From: Minisyncoccota bacterium | Lineage (GTDB): Bacteria; Patescibacteriota; Microgenomatia; Levybacterales; UBA12049 | DNA: 20,440 nucleotides | Direction of reading: 5' to 3' | Assembly: GCA_025449795.1 (NCBI GenBank) | Contig: JANWIQ010000027.1 | Coordinates: 1-20,440, forward strand | In this document: piece after piece, positions 14,535-20,440 of the stretch | How positions within the stretch are numbered: position 1 is the stretch's first letter | Layout of the letters: each line of letters starts with the position of its first letter | Position numbers and translations under genes: made by a program | The notes under the pieces: model-generated | Databases searched by the model: none | The model's input: only the letters and a program-made list of their open reading frames with translations | What the model was told of the DNA's origin: nothing

Positions 14535-14563
14535 ATTTTACCATGCTATACTTGAATTCGCAA
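14535..14563 (-). promoter_or_regulatory. rpsT promoter, leaderless configuration
   Basis: On the minus strand TTGCGA (14563-14558), a 17-base spacer ending in TGG, then TAAAAT (14540-14535) makes a -35 plus extended -10. Six bases separate the -10 from the rpsT ATG, so the expected +1 falls on or next to the A of the start codon. The murJ -10 box lies within this promoter's spacer on the other strand. Confidence 0.65.
14544..14552 (+). promoter_or_regulatory. murJ extended -10 promoter
   Basis: TGCTATACT (TGn-TATACT) is an extended -10 with no convincing -35. Transcription would start near 14559, giving a leader of about 58 bases before the murJ ATG. It overlaps the divergent rpsT promoter, so the two are probably mutually exclusive. 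Confidence 0.5.
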
Positions 14564-14570
14564 CCAAGAG

Positions 14571-14602
14571 AATAGCATTTCATGCTATTGTTCACAGTGA
14601 AC
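14571..14602. promoter_or_regulatory. Two adjacent perfect inverted repeats in the murJ leader
   Basis: AATAGCA-TTTCA-TGCTATT (14571-14589) is a 7-bp stem with a 5-base loop. It is followed with no gap by GTTCAC-A-GTGAAC (14590-14602), a perfect 13-bp palindrome. They lie between the predicted murJ start site and its ATG. The first could fold in RNA; the second, with a single central base, fits a protein-binding operator better than a hairpin. CATGCTAT also occurs at the promoter (14542-14549) and here (14581-14588). Confidence 0.65.
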
Positions 14603-14616
14603 GAATAACTAAAAAT

Positions 14617-16281
14617 ATGACAACAAAAACCCTGCTCCAAAAAAGTCTCTCCCTTTTAGTCCGACAACAAACCAACATCCTTTCCGCAGCATTTATTATT
14701 ATGGCGACTGTTATCTTTTCTCAGGTATTGGGCCTGGTAAGGCAACGCCTTTTGGTAGGAATTTTTGGCGCTTCCAATACACTTGGAGTATATCTTGCAT
14801 CATCCCGCTTACCGGATACGCTTTTTCAGATTATTATTGCAGGCGCGCTTTCTTCGGCATTTATTCCTGTTTTTTCCGATTATTTGGTCAAAGACAAAAA
14901 GGACGATGGATATCAATTTGCCACCACGCTTCTTGCGCTAGGGATGATTGTTTTTTTTATCATTTCTCTTATCCTTTTTATTTTTGCTCCTTTTTTTACC
15001 CATCTTGTTGCCCCGGGATTTTCTCCTTCCCAAAATGGGCTTATGGGGAATTTAATGCGGATATTATTGGTTGGGGAAATGTTATTTATTGTTGGAAGCT
15101 TTTTTTCTGCAATTTTGCAGTCATATAACCATTTTCTTATTCCAGGTGTTGCATCGGCGATGTATAACTTGGGTATTATTATTGGGCTCTTAACGCTTTG
15201 GCCTTTTGTAGGAATTTATGCACCGGCATATGGCGTTATCATAGGCTCATTACTCTTTGCCTTATTACAAATTCCTCTGGTGAGGCGAGTGGGATTTCGT
15301 TTTCATTTTTCCGAAATATGGAATAACGCAGGTATTAAAGAAGTTTTTCATCTGATGTGGCCCCGAACTATTTCTTTAGCTATTTTTCAGGCAAGCACCC
15401 TCATTACCGTTACCTTGGTATCTTTTTTACAGGATCCGGGAAGAAGTTATGTTATTTTGGACTATGCCCAAACGCTTGCTTTTGCGCCGGTAGGACTTTT
15501 TGGCCAGACAATAGCACAAGCCGCTTTCCCTGTCTTGTCAAGGGAAAAAGATAAAATTGAATCATTTAAAACAACCTTTTTAAGCAGCTTTTTCCAGATG
15601 CTCTATCTTATTTTGCCGGTGTCAGTATTGCTCATTGTTCTTCGCATCCCAGTGGTAAGACTTATTTATGGAGCATCTCTCTTTGACTGGCCCGCAACTG
15701 TGCTTACCGGACGCACATTAGCGTTTTTTGCTATTTCCCTTTTTGCCCAAGCGCTTGTGTATTTGGTATCCCGTGGATTCTATGCACTCCACGATACCAG
15801 AACGCCGCTTGTTATCGGTGGTCTTACGACAGGTATCATGATTGCAATTGGCGCAATAAGCGTCTTGTTGTTGCATCTTGGAGTGGGGTCAATAGCAGTG
15901 GCGTATTCCATAGGAAGCGTATTAAATTTTCTTCTCCTTTTTATTTTCTTAGACAGAAAAGTAGGCGGATTTCATAAGGGGACACTTTTTTCGGGAATGA
16001 CAAAAATTACTTTTGCCTCTGTTTGTACTGCTTTTGCCCTGTATATTCCCATCAAGCTTTTGGACCAATTGGTTTTTGATACCACCAAAACAATTAATTT
16101 ACTTATGTTAACGGGCATTTCCAGTCTTGCAGGACTTAGTATTTATGTATTTCTCACATGGTTTTTGGATGTGAAAGAAGCGCGTACATTTTTACTCCTT
16201 TTTAAGCGTATCGGTGATTGGCGTGAGATTTTGGATACGTCAGAGGAAGTAATAGAAAATGCTTCTCTCAAGCCCTCTTAA
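14617..16281 (+). CDS. murJ: MurJ/MviN-family lipid II flippase
   Basis: A 554-residue polytopic protein of the MOP superfamily that flips lipid II across the inner membrane for peptidoglycan synthesis. Near the N-terminus the family pattern is clear: IIMATVIFSQVLGLVRQRLL, FGASNTLGVYLASSRLPDTLFQIIIAGALSSAFIPVFSDYL (in two adjoining parts), followed by regularly spaced hydrophobic segments consistent with about 14 helices, and QASTLITVTLVSFL and SRGFYALHDTRTPLVIG in the second half, the latter strongly conserved in MurJ. The start at ATG 14617 is chosen although the frame opens at 14431, since the longer form would run antisense through rpsT. No Shine-Dalgarno precedes it. It fits the envelope-building genes nearby, and lepA follows after 37 bases with its own -10 box. 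Confidence 0.94.
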   Translation: MTTKTLLQKSLSLLVRQQTNILSAAFIIMATVIFSQVLGLVRQRLLVGIFGASNTLGVYLASSRLPDTLFQIIIAGALSSAFIPVFSDYLVKDKKDDGYQFATTLLALGMIVFFIISLILFIFAPFFTHLVAPGFSPSQNGLMGNLMRILLVGEMLFIVGSFFSAILQSYNHFLIPGVASAMYNLGIIIGLLTLWPFVGIYAPAYGVIIGSLLFALLQIPLVRRVGFRFHFSEIWNNAGIKEVFHLMWPRTISLAIFQASTLITVTLVSFLQDPGRSYVILDYAQTLAFAPVGLFGQTIAQAAFPVLSREKDKIESFKTTFLSSFFQMLYLILPVSVLLIVLRIPVVRLIYGASLFDWPATVLTGRTLAFFAISLFAQALVYLVSRGFYALHDTRTPLVIGGLTTGIMIAIGAISVLLLHLGVGSIAVAYSIGSVLNFLLLFIFLDRKVGGFHKGTLFSGMTKITFASVCTAFALYIPIKLLDQLVFDTTKTINLLMLTGISSLAGLSIYVFLTWFLDVKEARTFLLLFKRIGDWREILDTSEEVIENASLKPS

Positions 16282-16303
16282 GCTTTCTTGTTAGCTTCAG
16301 TTC

Positions 16304-16312
16304 TGGTAAAAT
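16304..16312 (+). promoter_or_regulatory. lepA extended -10 promoter, leaderless configuration
   Basis: TGGTAAAAT (TGn-TAAAAT) is followed by six bases and the lepA ATG at 16319, the same nine bases and spacing seen before rpsT. No good -35 is visible. The predicted transcript begins at or next to the start codon. Confidence 0.5.
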
Positions 16313-16318
16313 GCATTG

Positions 16319-18127
16319 ATGCAACAAAAATTTATTAGGAATTTTGCCATTATTGCCCATGTGGACCATGGGAAGTCGACCTTGTCTGACAGATTTTTGG
16401 AAATTACCGGCACCATCCGTAAAGAAAAATTGGATGAGAAGGAACAATTTCTTGACCAAAATCCTATTTCTCGCGAACGAGGCATTACGATAAAGCTTGC
16501 CCCAGTAAGGATGCAGTGGCAATATCCAAGTACCAAAACCCAAGATACAAATAAATTCCAAATTTCAAATACAAATACTCAAAATAGTTTGGAAATCGCA
16601 AGCTCAACATACCAGTTGAACTTGATAGATACTCCGGGCCATGTAGATTTTTCCTATGAAGTTTCTCGTACACTGGCTGCGTGTGAAGGAGTAATTTTAC
16701 TGGTGGATGCAACCAAAGGTGTACAAGCGCAGACTGTTGCGCACTTAAAGACTGCAAGAAAAGAAGGATTGGTTATTATTCCCGCCATAAATAAAATTGA
16801 CGCACCACTAGCACATACCGAAAAAGTAGTAAAACAGCTTGAGGCATTGGGGTTTGTTTCCTCTGAGATATTTTATATTTCTGCCAAGACAGGAGAAAAT
16901 GTGCCAATCCTTTTGCAAGCAGTCATTGAGAAAATTCCCCCGCCACATGGCAGGGAAGATGCATCATTCAGGGCGCTTATTTTTGATGCGGTCTATGACG
17001 AGCATCGAGGTGTCGTGGCATTTGTTCGCGTATTGGATGGATCGATTACCACCAATACTCCTGTACAGCTTTTCCAAACCAAGACCAAATCCAATGCAAT
17101 TGATGTGGGGTATTTTACCCCCAGTCTGGTGTCATCGGGAATGCTTGCTGCAGGAGAAATTGGCTATATCGTGACCGGTATTAAAGATATTCGATTATGC
17201 CGGGTAGGAGATACCATTTTTAGACAAGGGAAAGAAAGCATAGAACCTTTTCCCGGCTATACGACGCCCCAACCCATGGTATTTTTTGGTGTATATCCCA
17301 AATCAACAGACGAATTGGTGGCACTAAAAGAAGCAATTGGAAAATTATCTCTGATTGATGCATCACTTTCTTTTTCCGAAGAATATTCTGCATTTTTGGG
17401 AAGCGGATTTCGTATAGGATTTTTAGGACTCTTGCACGCAGATATCTTTCGTCAGCGCCTTAAACAAGAATTTCATTTAGCACCACTTTTTACGCTCCCC
17501 CATGTATTGTACGAAGGGAATACAGAGACAGGATACTTAGAGCCGTATATGCATCTTACTATTCATGTACCAAAAGAATACATTGGGGGTGTGATGACCG
17601 TGTGTCAAAAAAAGCGTGGGGCCATGACGCATATGGAGTATCAGGAAGATACGGTTATTTTGGAATACGATATGCCGTATGCAATGTTTTTAAAAGGATT
17701 GTCCAGTGACTTAAAGAGTGTTTCATCGGGATTTGCAAGTCTGGATTATGCATTAACCGATTATCAACCGGCAGAGTTGGTGAATTTGGAGATACGAATT
17801 AATGATACGCCAATTGACGTGCTCTCTGAATTTGCGTATACGGACGAAGCAGAATATGTGGCGCGTGACAAAACAGGAAAATTAAAAGACATACTGCCGC
17901 GCCAGCAGGTAAAACAAGTTATCCAGTGTTATGTCGGCGCGCGGGTACTTTCACGAGATGAAATTCCTCCTTTCAGAAAAGATGTATTGGCAAAAATGAG
18001 TGGGGGAGATAGGACAAGAAAAGATAAATTGCTAGAAGCGCAGAAAAAAGGAAAAGCAAAAATGAGTAGTATTTCAAAAGTGGAAATTCCTCAAGAAGCA
18101 CTTTTTCACATGGTGAGTTCGGAATAG
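16319..18127 (+). CDS. lepA: Elongation factor 4 (LepA), ribosome back-translocation GTPase, with in-frame insert
   Basis: A 602-residue translational GTPase. G1 AHVDHGKST (13-21), G2 RERGITIK (52-59), G3 DTPGHVDF (104-111) and G4 NKID are all present, followed by domain II, then the EF4-specific LGSGFRIGFLGLLHADIFRQRL and the C-terminal domain with SSDLKSVSSGFASLDY, MSGGDRTRKDKLLEAQKKGK. Between the G2 strand and YQLNLIDTPGH there are about 38 residues where E. coli LepA, recalled from memory, has about 15. The extra part (68-93, YPSTKTQDTNKFQISNTNTQ onward) is encoded by an AT-rich repeat. A TTG lies one codon upstream, but ATG 16319 is preferred because it sits six bases after a -10 box. 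The stop is one base from the convergent surface-protein stop. Confidence 0.95.
   Translation: MQQKFIRNFAIIAHVDHGKSTLSDRFLEITGTIRKEKLDEKEQFLDQNPISRERGITIKLAPVRMQWQYPSTKTQDTNKFQISNTNTQNSLEIASSTYQLNLIDTPGHVDFSYEVSRTLAACEGVILLVDATKGVQAQTVAHLKTARKEGLVIIPAINKIDAPLAHTEKVVKQLEALGFVSSEIFYISAKTGENVPILLQAVIEKIPPPHGREDASFRALIFDAVYDEHRGVVAFVRVLDGSITTNTPVQLFQTKTKSNAIDVGYFTPSLVSSGMLAAGEIGYIVTGIKDIRLCRVGDTIFRQGKESIEPFPGYTTPQPMVFFGVYPKSTDELVALKEAIGKLSLIDASLSFSEEYSAFLGSGFRIGFLGLLHADIFRQRLKQEFHLAPLFTLPHVLYEGNTETGYLEPYMHLTIHVPKEYIGGVMTVCQKKRGAMTHMEYQEDTVILEYDMPYAMFLKGLSSDLKSVSSGFASLDYALTDYQPAELVNLEIRINDTPIDVLSEFAYTDEAEYVARDKTGKLKDILPRQQVKQVIQCYVGARVLSRDEIPPFRKDVLAKMSGGDRTRKDKLLEAQKKGKAKMSSISKVEIPQEALFHMVSSE
16520..16596. 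repeat. AT-rich insertion-like repeat element inside lepA
   Basis: The 77-bp tract begins CAATATCCAAGT (16520-16531) and ends AGTTTGGAAAT (16586-16596), exactly the end sequences of the element in the DUF2298 gene (5924-6023). The interior is a run of CCAAA/ACAAAT-type words. It is read in frame as a Gln/Asn/Thr/Ser-rich peptide. Relative to coding direction it lies opposite to the DUF2298 copy. Confidence 0.7.
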
Positions 18128-18128
18128 T

Positions 18129-19259
18129 CTATATACCAAAGGCAAAGAGGGCGCCAATTACTGTTATTGCAAAACCTACTGCGCCAATTCCGAGGATAGT
18201 ATTTCCCGGTCCTGTTGAAGGAAGAGTGGTAGAGGAAGGTGTTCCGGTTGCAAAGTTTGGCGTTGGGGTATTGGTTGCGGTAGTGCCAACGGTAATTGTT
18301 TGTGAACACGTTGATGGCGTGGTGGTATTTCCTTGATCGTCGGTAAGGACGGCGTTTGCGGTAAATGTTCCGGTACTGCTATAGATATGGGACTGTTGTA
18401 CGCTTATCGCATTTGTTCCGACCCCTCCGCCTGTTGTGACATCCTGGACAGCGCCATCGCCAAAGTTAAATGATACTTTTGCAATACTTCCTGTGGTACT
18501 GCCTCCGGTAACGGTAAATAACACGGTAAAAGGAGCACTTGCGGTAGAGGTGTTGTCTGCGCTTAAGGAAGTGCAGGAAGCGCCTATCCCTCCACTACTT
18601 CCTGACGTGTTGCTCTCGCTTTGCGTTGGTGCTGTCGTATCACTTGGAGAGGTGGTAGGAGTTTGGGTAGTTGTTGCGGCAACAATAGTAAGTGACCCAG
18701 GTTGTAACCTACTTATTGCCAAAACATTTTCCGCTGGCTTGTCAGAAGAAGCAATGGATAGCGCTTGGCTGCCGGAAGCAAAGGTAAGCTTTGTTGGAGT
18801 ATTGGTATCGGTTGCAGCAAGGGGAGTAAAATTAAGGGTTGCGACAGTTGCCTGAGAAGTAATTGCGCTATTTGGATCTGCTCCGGTAGAAAGTGTTGCA
18901 GAAATTGTGCAGTTGTTGTTGCTATCACACGTATTTGTTGGTCCCTCAAGTACGCTAAGCTTTGGGTCTTGCACAAAATAACTGCTGGCTGCTTGTAGTT
19001 TTGTCCCATCATATTGCACCACAACCTTTACAAAAGAAACTTGATTGGGAGTACTCCCCCCTCCGCTAGGATCTACAGTAATAGGAATAGCAACAGGCGT
19101 ACCCACAACAGCTGGGTCTGTTGGAATAGTAAATGCCAAAAGTGTGGAAGGTGCAGCACCAGACCGAGTACTTGTTTGTTGGCTAGTGAGAATATACACC
19201 GTCAGAGGAACAGCAATAAGAATGGTAACAATAATGCCAATTAGAAAAAACTTTTTCAT
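18129..19259 (-). CDS. Cell-surface protein with cohesin-like and PKD-like domains and LPxTG-type C-terminus
   Basis: A 376-residue exported protein. MKKFFLIGIIVTILIAVPLTVYIL is a signal/anchor followed by TRSGAAPSTLLAFTIP. A cohesin-like beta domain follows (about 38-190: VSFVKVVVQYDGTKLQA, ATVATLNFTPLAATD), then a Ser/Thr linker and a PKD-like domain (about 232-325: VSFNFGDGAVQDV, HIYSSTGTFTANAVLTDDQGN). The C-terminus is LPSTG (346-350) plus a hydrophobic segment ending ALFAFGI without basic residues. ATG 19259 is preferred over ATG 19274 because GAGGA lies 8 bases before it and a possible -10 box (TGTTATAGC, 19287-19279) would start the transcript near 19272. It probably binds surface polysaccharide or partner proteins. 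It is convergent with lepA and divergent from groES. Confidence 0.8.
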   Translation of the reverse strand: MKKFFLIGIIVTILIAVPLTVYILTSQQTSTRSGAAPSTLLAFTIPTDPAVVGTPVAIPITVDPSGGGSTPNQVSFVKVVVQYDGTKLQAASSYFVQDPKLSVLEGPTNTCDSNNNCTISATLSTGADPNSAITSQATVATLNFTPLAATDTNTPTKLTFASGSQALSIASSDKPAENVLAISRLQPGSLTIVAATTTQTPTTSPSDTTAPTQSESNTSGSSGGIGASCTSLSADNTSTASAPFTVLFTVTGGSTTGSIAKVSFNFGDGAVQDVTTGGGVGTNAISVQQSHIYSSTGTFTANAVLTDDQGNTTTPSTCSQTITVGTTATNTPTPNFATGTPSSTTLPSTGPGNTILGIGAVGFAITVIGALFAFGI

Positions 19260-19287
19260 AAATGTAGTCCTCATTTATGCTATAACA

Positions 19288-19320
19288 ATATCCACCCCTT
19301 GACAAGCCCGGGGTGGATAT
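19288..19320. promoter_or_regulatory. Perfect 11-bp palindrome enclosing both divergent -35 boxes
   Basis: ATATCCACCCC (19288-19298) and GGGGTGGATAT (19310-19320) are exact reverse complements around an 11-base centre. The centre includes CTTGACAAG (19298-19306), which supplies TTGACA on the plus strand and TTGTCA on the minus strand. Half-site centres are 22 bases apart, about two helical turns. A dimeric repressor bound here would block both groES and the surface-protein gene. It could also be an RNA hairpin but falls upstream of both predicted start sites. Confidence 0.65.
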
Positions 19321-19328
19321 AGTATAAA
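19299..19328 (+). promoter_or_regulatory. groESL promoter
   Basis: A perfect TTGACA (19299-19304), an 18-base spacer and TATAAA (19323-19328) form a vegetative-type promoter. The expected start is near 19335, at the left edge of the GTCACTC/GAGTGAC hairpin and about 58 bases before groES. Confidence 0.7.
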
Positions 19329-19329
19329 T

Positions 19330-19354
19330 TTAGCAGTCACTCGCTAAGAGTGAC
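19330..19354 (+). promoter_or_regulatory. CIRCE-like inverted repeat at the groESL start site
   Basis: GTCACTC-GCTAA-GAGTGAC (19336-19354) is a perfect 7-bp inverted repeat. TTAGC (19330-19334) and GCTAA (19343-19347) form a second, mutually exclusive one. The words TTAGC, CACTC, GAGTG and GCTAA are those of the HrcA operator CIRCE (TTAGCACTC-N9-GAGTGCTAA), but in a different order and spacing. Position at +1 of groESL is right for HrcA control. AGAGTGACAT (19347-19356) is also found at the end of the helicase repeat, so a repeat-derived origin is an alternative. Confidence 0.5.
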
Positions 19355-19392
19355 ATATGCCCTGAACTGCCGAAGGGTTTTTATATCCAAAT

Positions 19393-19680
19393 ATGAAGGT
19401 AACACCACTTTTTGATAATGTGCTCATTGAGCCACTAGAAGCAGAAGAAAAAACAGCAAGCGGCATTATTTTGCCAGACACTGCCAAAGAAAAACCGCAA
19501 ACAGGAAAAGTAATTGCAGTGGGAAAAGGAAAAATGGGTCCAAAAGGCGACCTGCATCCAATGGTAGTAAAAACAGGAGACACAGTAATGTACAAAAAAT
19601 GGGGTGGCAATGAGGTAAAAGTAGAGGGAAAAGACATGGTGTTAGTATCCCAGGAAGATATACTTGGGATAGTAAATTAA
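19393..19680 (+). CDS. groES: Co-chaperonin GroES
   Basis: A 95-residue GroES that caps the GroEL folding chamber. MKVTPLFDNVLIEPLEAEEK is the conserved first strand pair (P-L-x-D-x-V-L-[IV]), the mobile loop is at about 17-32 with the GroEL-binding hydrophobic GIIL (24-27), and later come GKVIAVGKG, VKTGDTVMYKKWGGNEVKV and the C-terminal EDILGIVN. Length and motifs are those of ordinary bacterial GroES. The Shine-Dalgarno is weak: AAGGG lies 15 bases upstream. The leader includes CCCT-N10-AGGG followed by T residues. groEL follows after 65 bases on the same strand. Confidence 0.97.
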   Translation: MKVTPLFDNVLIEPLEAEEKTASGIILPDTAKEKPQTGKVIAVGKGKMGPKGDLHPMVVKTGDTVMYKKWGGNEVKVEGKDMVLVSQEDILGIVN

Positions 19681-19708
19681 TTAAAAAGAGGTACATTTAT
19701 TTTTAATT
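19679..19708 (+). other. AT-only hairpin between groES and groEL
   Basis: AATTAAAAA (19679-19687) and TTTTTAATT (19700-19708) are exact reverse complements around a 12-base loop, starting at the groES stop and followed by TTCATTG. With no G-C pairs it is weak, but the T-rich 3' arm resembles a leaky terminator or mRNA-processing site that could set the GroES:GroEL ratio. Confidence 0.45.
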
Positions 19709-19745
19709 TTTCATTGTAAACTTATAACTTGACTGAAAGGAAATT

Positions 19746-20440
19746 ATGGCAAAACAAATTATATACGGTGCAGATGCGCAACAAAAATTAATTGAAGGCG
19801 TTAATAAGCTCGCTAAAGCAGTGGTAACCACCCTTGGTCCTAAAGGCAGAAATGTTGCTATCGATAAAAAATGGGGTGGCCCAACGGTACTTCATGATGG
19901 CGTAAGTGTAGCAAAAGAAATAGAACTTGCTGATCCATTTGAGAATATGGGCGCACAAATGGTAAAAGAAGCAGCAAGTAAAACCAATGACGTTGCCGGA
20001 GATGGTACCACCACAGCAACTGCGCTTGCCCAAGCTATTATCACGGTTGGATTTAAAAATGTGACTGCAGGGGCTAACCCAATGATTATGCAAAAGGGTC
20101 TGGAGAAAGCAGTTGATGCGGTGGTTGCAGAAATTAAAAAAATGGCAACACCGGTAAAGACAGGCGATGTTGCAAAAGTCGCAACCATTTCTGCACAAAA
20201 TGAGCAAATCGGCGGACTTATTGCAGAAGCACTTACGAAAGTTGGAAAAGATGGCGTTGTGACAGTAGAAGAAGGACGCGGTCTTGAAATGTCGATTGAT
20301 TACAAAGAAGGAATGGAATTTGATAAAGGATACGCCTCTGCATATTTTGTTACCAATCCAGACAGAATGGAAGCAGAAGTTGACGACCCCTACATTCTTA
20401 TTACCGACAAAAAAATAAGTAATTTGGAAGAAATGCTTCC
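19746..20440 (+). CDS. groEL: Chaperonin GroEL, N-terminal part (runs off the window)
   Basis: The first 231 codons of the 60-kDa chaperonin that folds proteins in the cytosol with GroES and ATP. The ATP site is seen as VTTLGPKGRNV (27-37), DGVSVAKEIEL (51-61), and NDVAGDGTTTATALAQ (81-96) with the conserved Asp86-Gly-Thr-Thr-Thr. The intermediate domain and the start of the apical domain follow, with GKDGVVTVEEGRGLE and FDKGYASAYFVTNPDRMEAE, the last a landmark near residue 200. The start ATG has a good Shine-Dalgarno (AAAGG, 5 bases upstream), unlike groES. No frame break is visible up to the window edge. Confidence 0.97.
   Translation, partial: MAKQIIYGADAQQKLIEGVNKLAKAVVTTLGPKGRNVAIDKKWGGPTVLHDGVSVAKEIELADPFENMGAQMVKEAASKTNDVAGDGTTTATALAQAIITVGFKNVTAGANPMIMQKGLEKAVDAVVAEIKKMATPVKTGDVAKVATISAQNEQIGGLIAEALTKVGKDGVVTVEEGRGLEMSIDYKEGMEFDKGYASAYFVTNPDRMEAEVDDPYILITDKKISNLEEML

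Noticed and set aside
18436..18855. Plus-strand open frame of 139 codons
   Set aside because: It is antisense to the cohesin/PKD-like surface protein, whose Thr/Ser-rich repetitive codons leave the opposite strand open.
1..20440. tRNA genes, CRISPR arrays, riboswitches, integrases, transposases or prophage genes
   Set aside because: I looked through the gaps between genes on both strands and saw no cloverleaf, regularly spaced repeats, known riboswitch core or recombinase motifs; gaps are mostly under 100 bases.

Overview
The window looks like a genome segment from a candidate-phyla-radiation bacterium (Patescibacteria, probably a Microgenomates-type lineage). This rests on recognised protein types, not on any search: a compact triosephosphate isomerase, a PilN/PilO-type pilus pair without the usual full pil cluster, several large GT-C-type membrane glycosyltransferases including a DUF2298 (YYY) protein, cell-surface proteins with Ser/Thr/Pro linkers and LPxTG-like tails, and AT-rich repeats sitting inside reading frames. 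TGA, TAG and TAA are all used as stops, so the code is standard. Genes are packed tightly: the largest gap is about 130 bases, and no stretch over 300 bases lacks a gene. I found no tRNA, rRNA, CRISPR array, integrase, transposase or phage gene.

Layout. 1-2152 (minus): the N-terminal part of a FemAB-type peptidoglycan bridge transferase, preceded in transcription order by a UvrD/PcrA-like helicase. 2174-4783 (plus): tpiA, a LytR-CpsA-Psr ligase and a TIM-barrel sugar-phosphate isomerase/epimerase-like protein, overlapping or nearly abutting. 14108 down to 4761 (minus): one long run of eight genes, pilN-like, pilO-like, a small membrane protein, an Fn3/Ig-like LPxTG-type surface protein, an FAD oxidoreductase, two GT-C membrane glycosyltransferases and a DUF2298 membrane protein. 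Four junctions in this run are 4-base ATGA overlaps. rpsT (minus) and murJ (plus) diverge at 14528/14617. lepA (plus) follows murJ and converges on a cohesin/PKD-like LPxTG-type surface protein (minus). That gene diverges from groES-groEL (plus), which runs off the window.

Functional themes are cell-envelope construction (FemAB, LCP, MurJ, glycosyltransferases, surface proteins, pilus parts) mixed with housekeeping (helicase, TPI, S20, LepA, GroESL). An inferred picture for the long minus-strand run is a pilus or surface-appendage assembly module coupled to membrane glycosyltransferases that could decorate it.

The most unusual content is a set of small repeat elements embedded in frame inside conserved genes. 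A 64-bp inverted-dimer palindrome lies in the helicase. Two AT-rich elements, in the DUF2298 gene and in lepA, share a 12-bp left end and an 11-bp right end. All appear to be translated into extra peptide segments, which resembles the Rickettsia palindromic elements. The second theme is regulatory: compact extended -10 promoters (TGG-TARAAT) placed so that rpsT and lepA mRNAs should be leaderless, and a palindrome in the surface-protein/groES divergent region whose loop holds overlapping -35 boxes for both directions.
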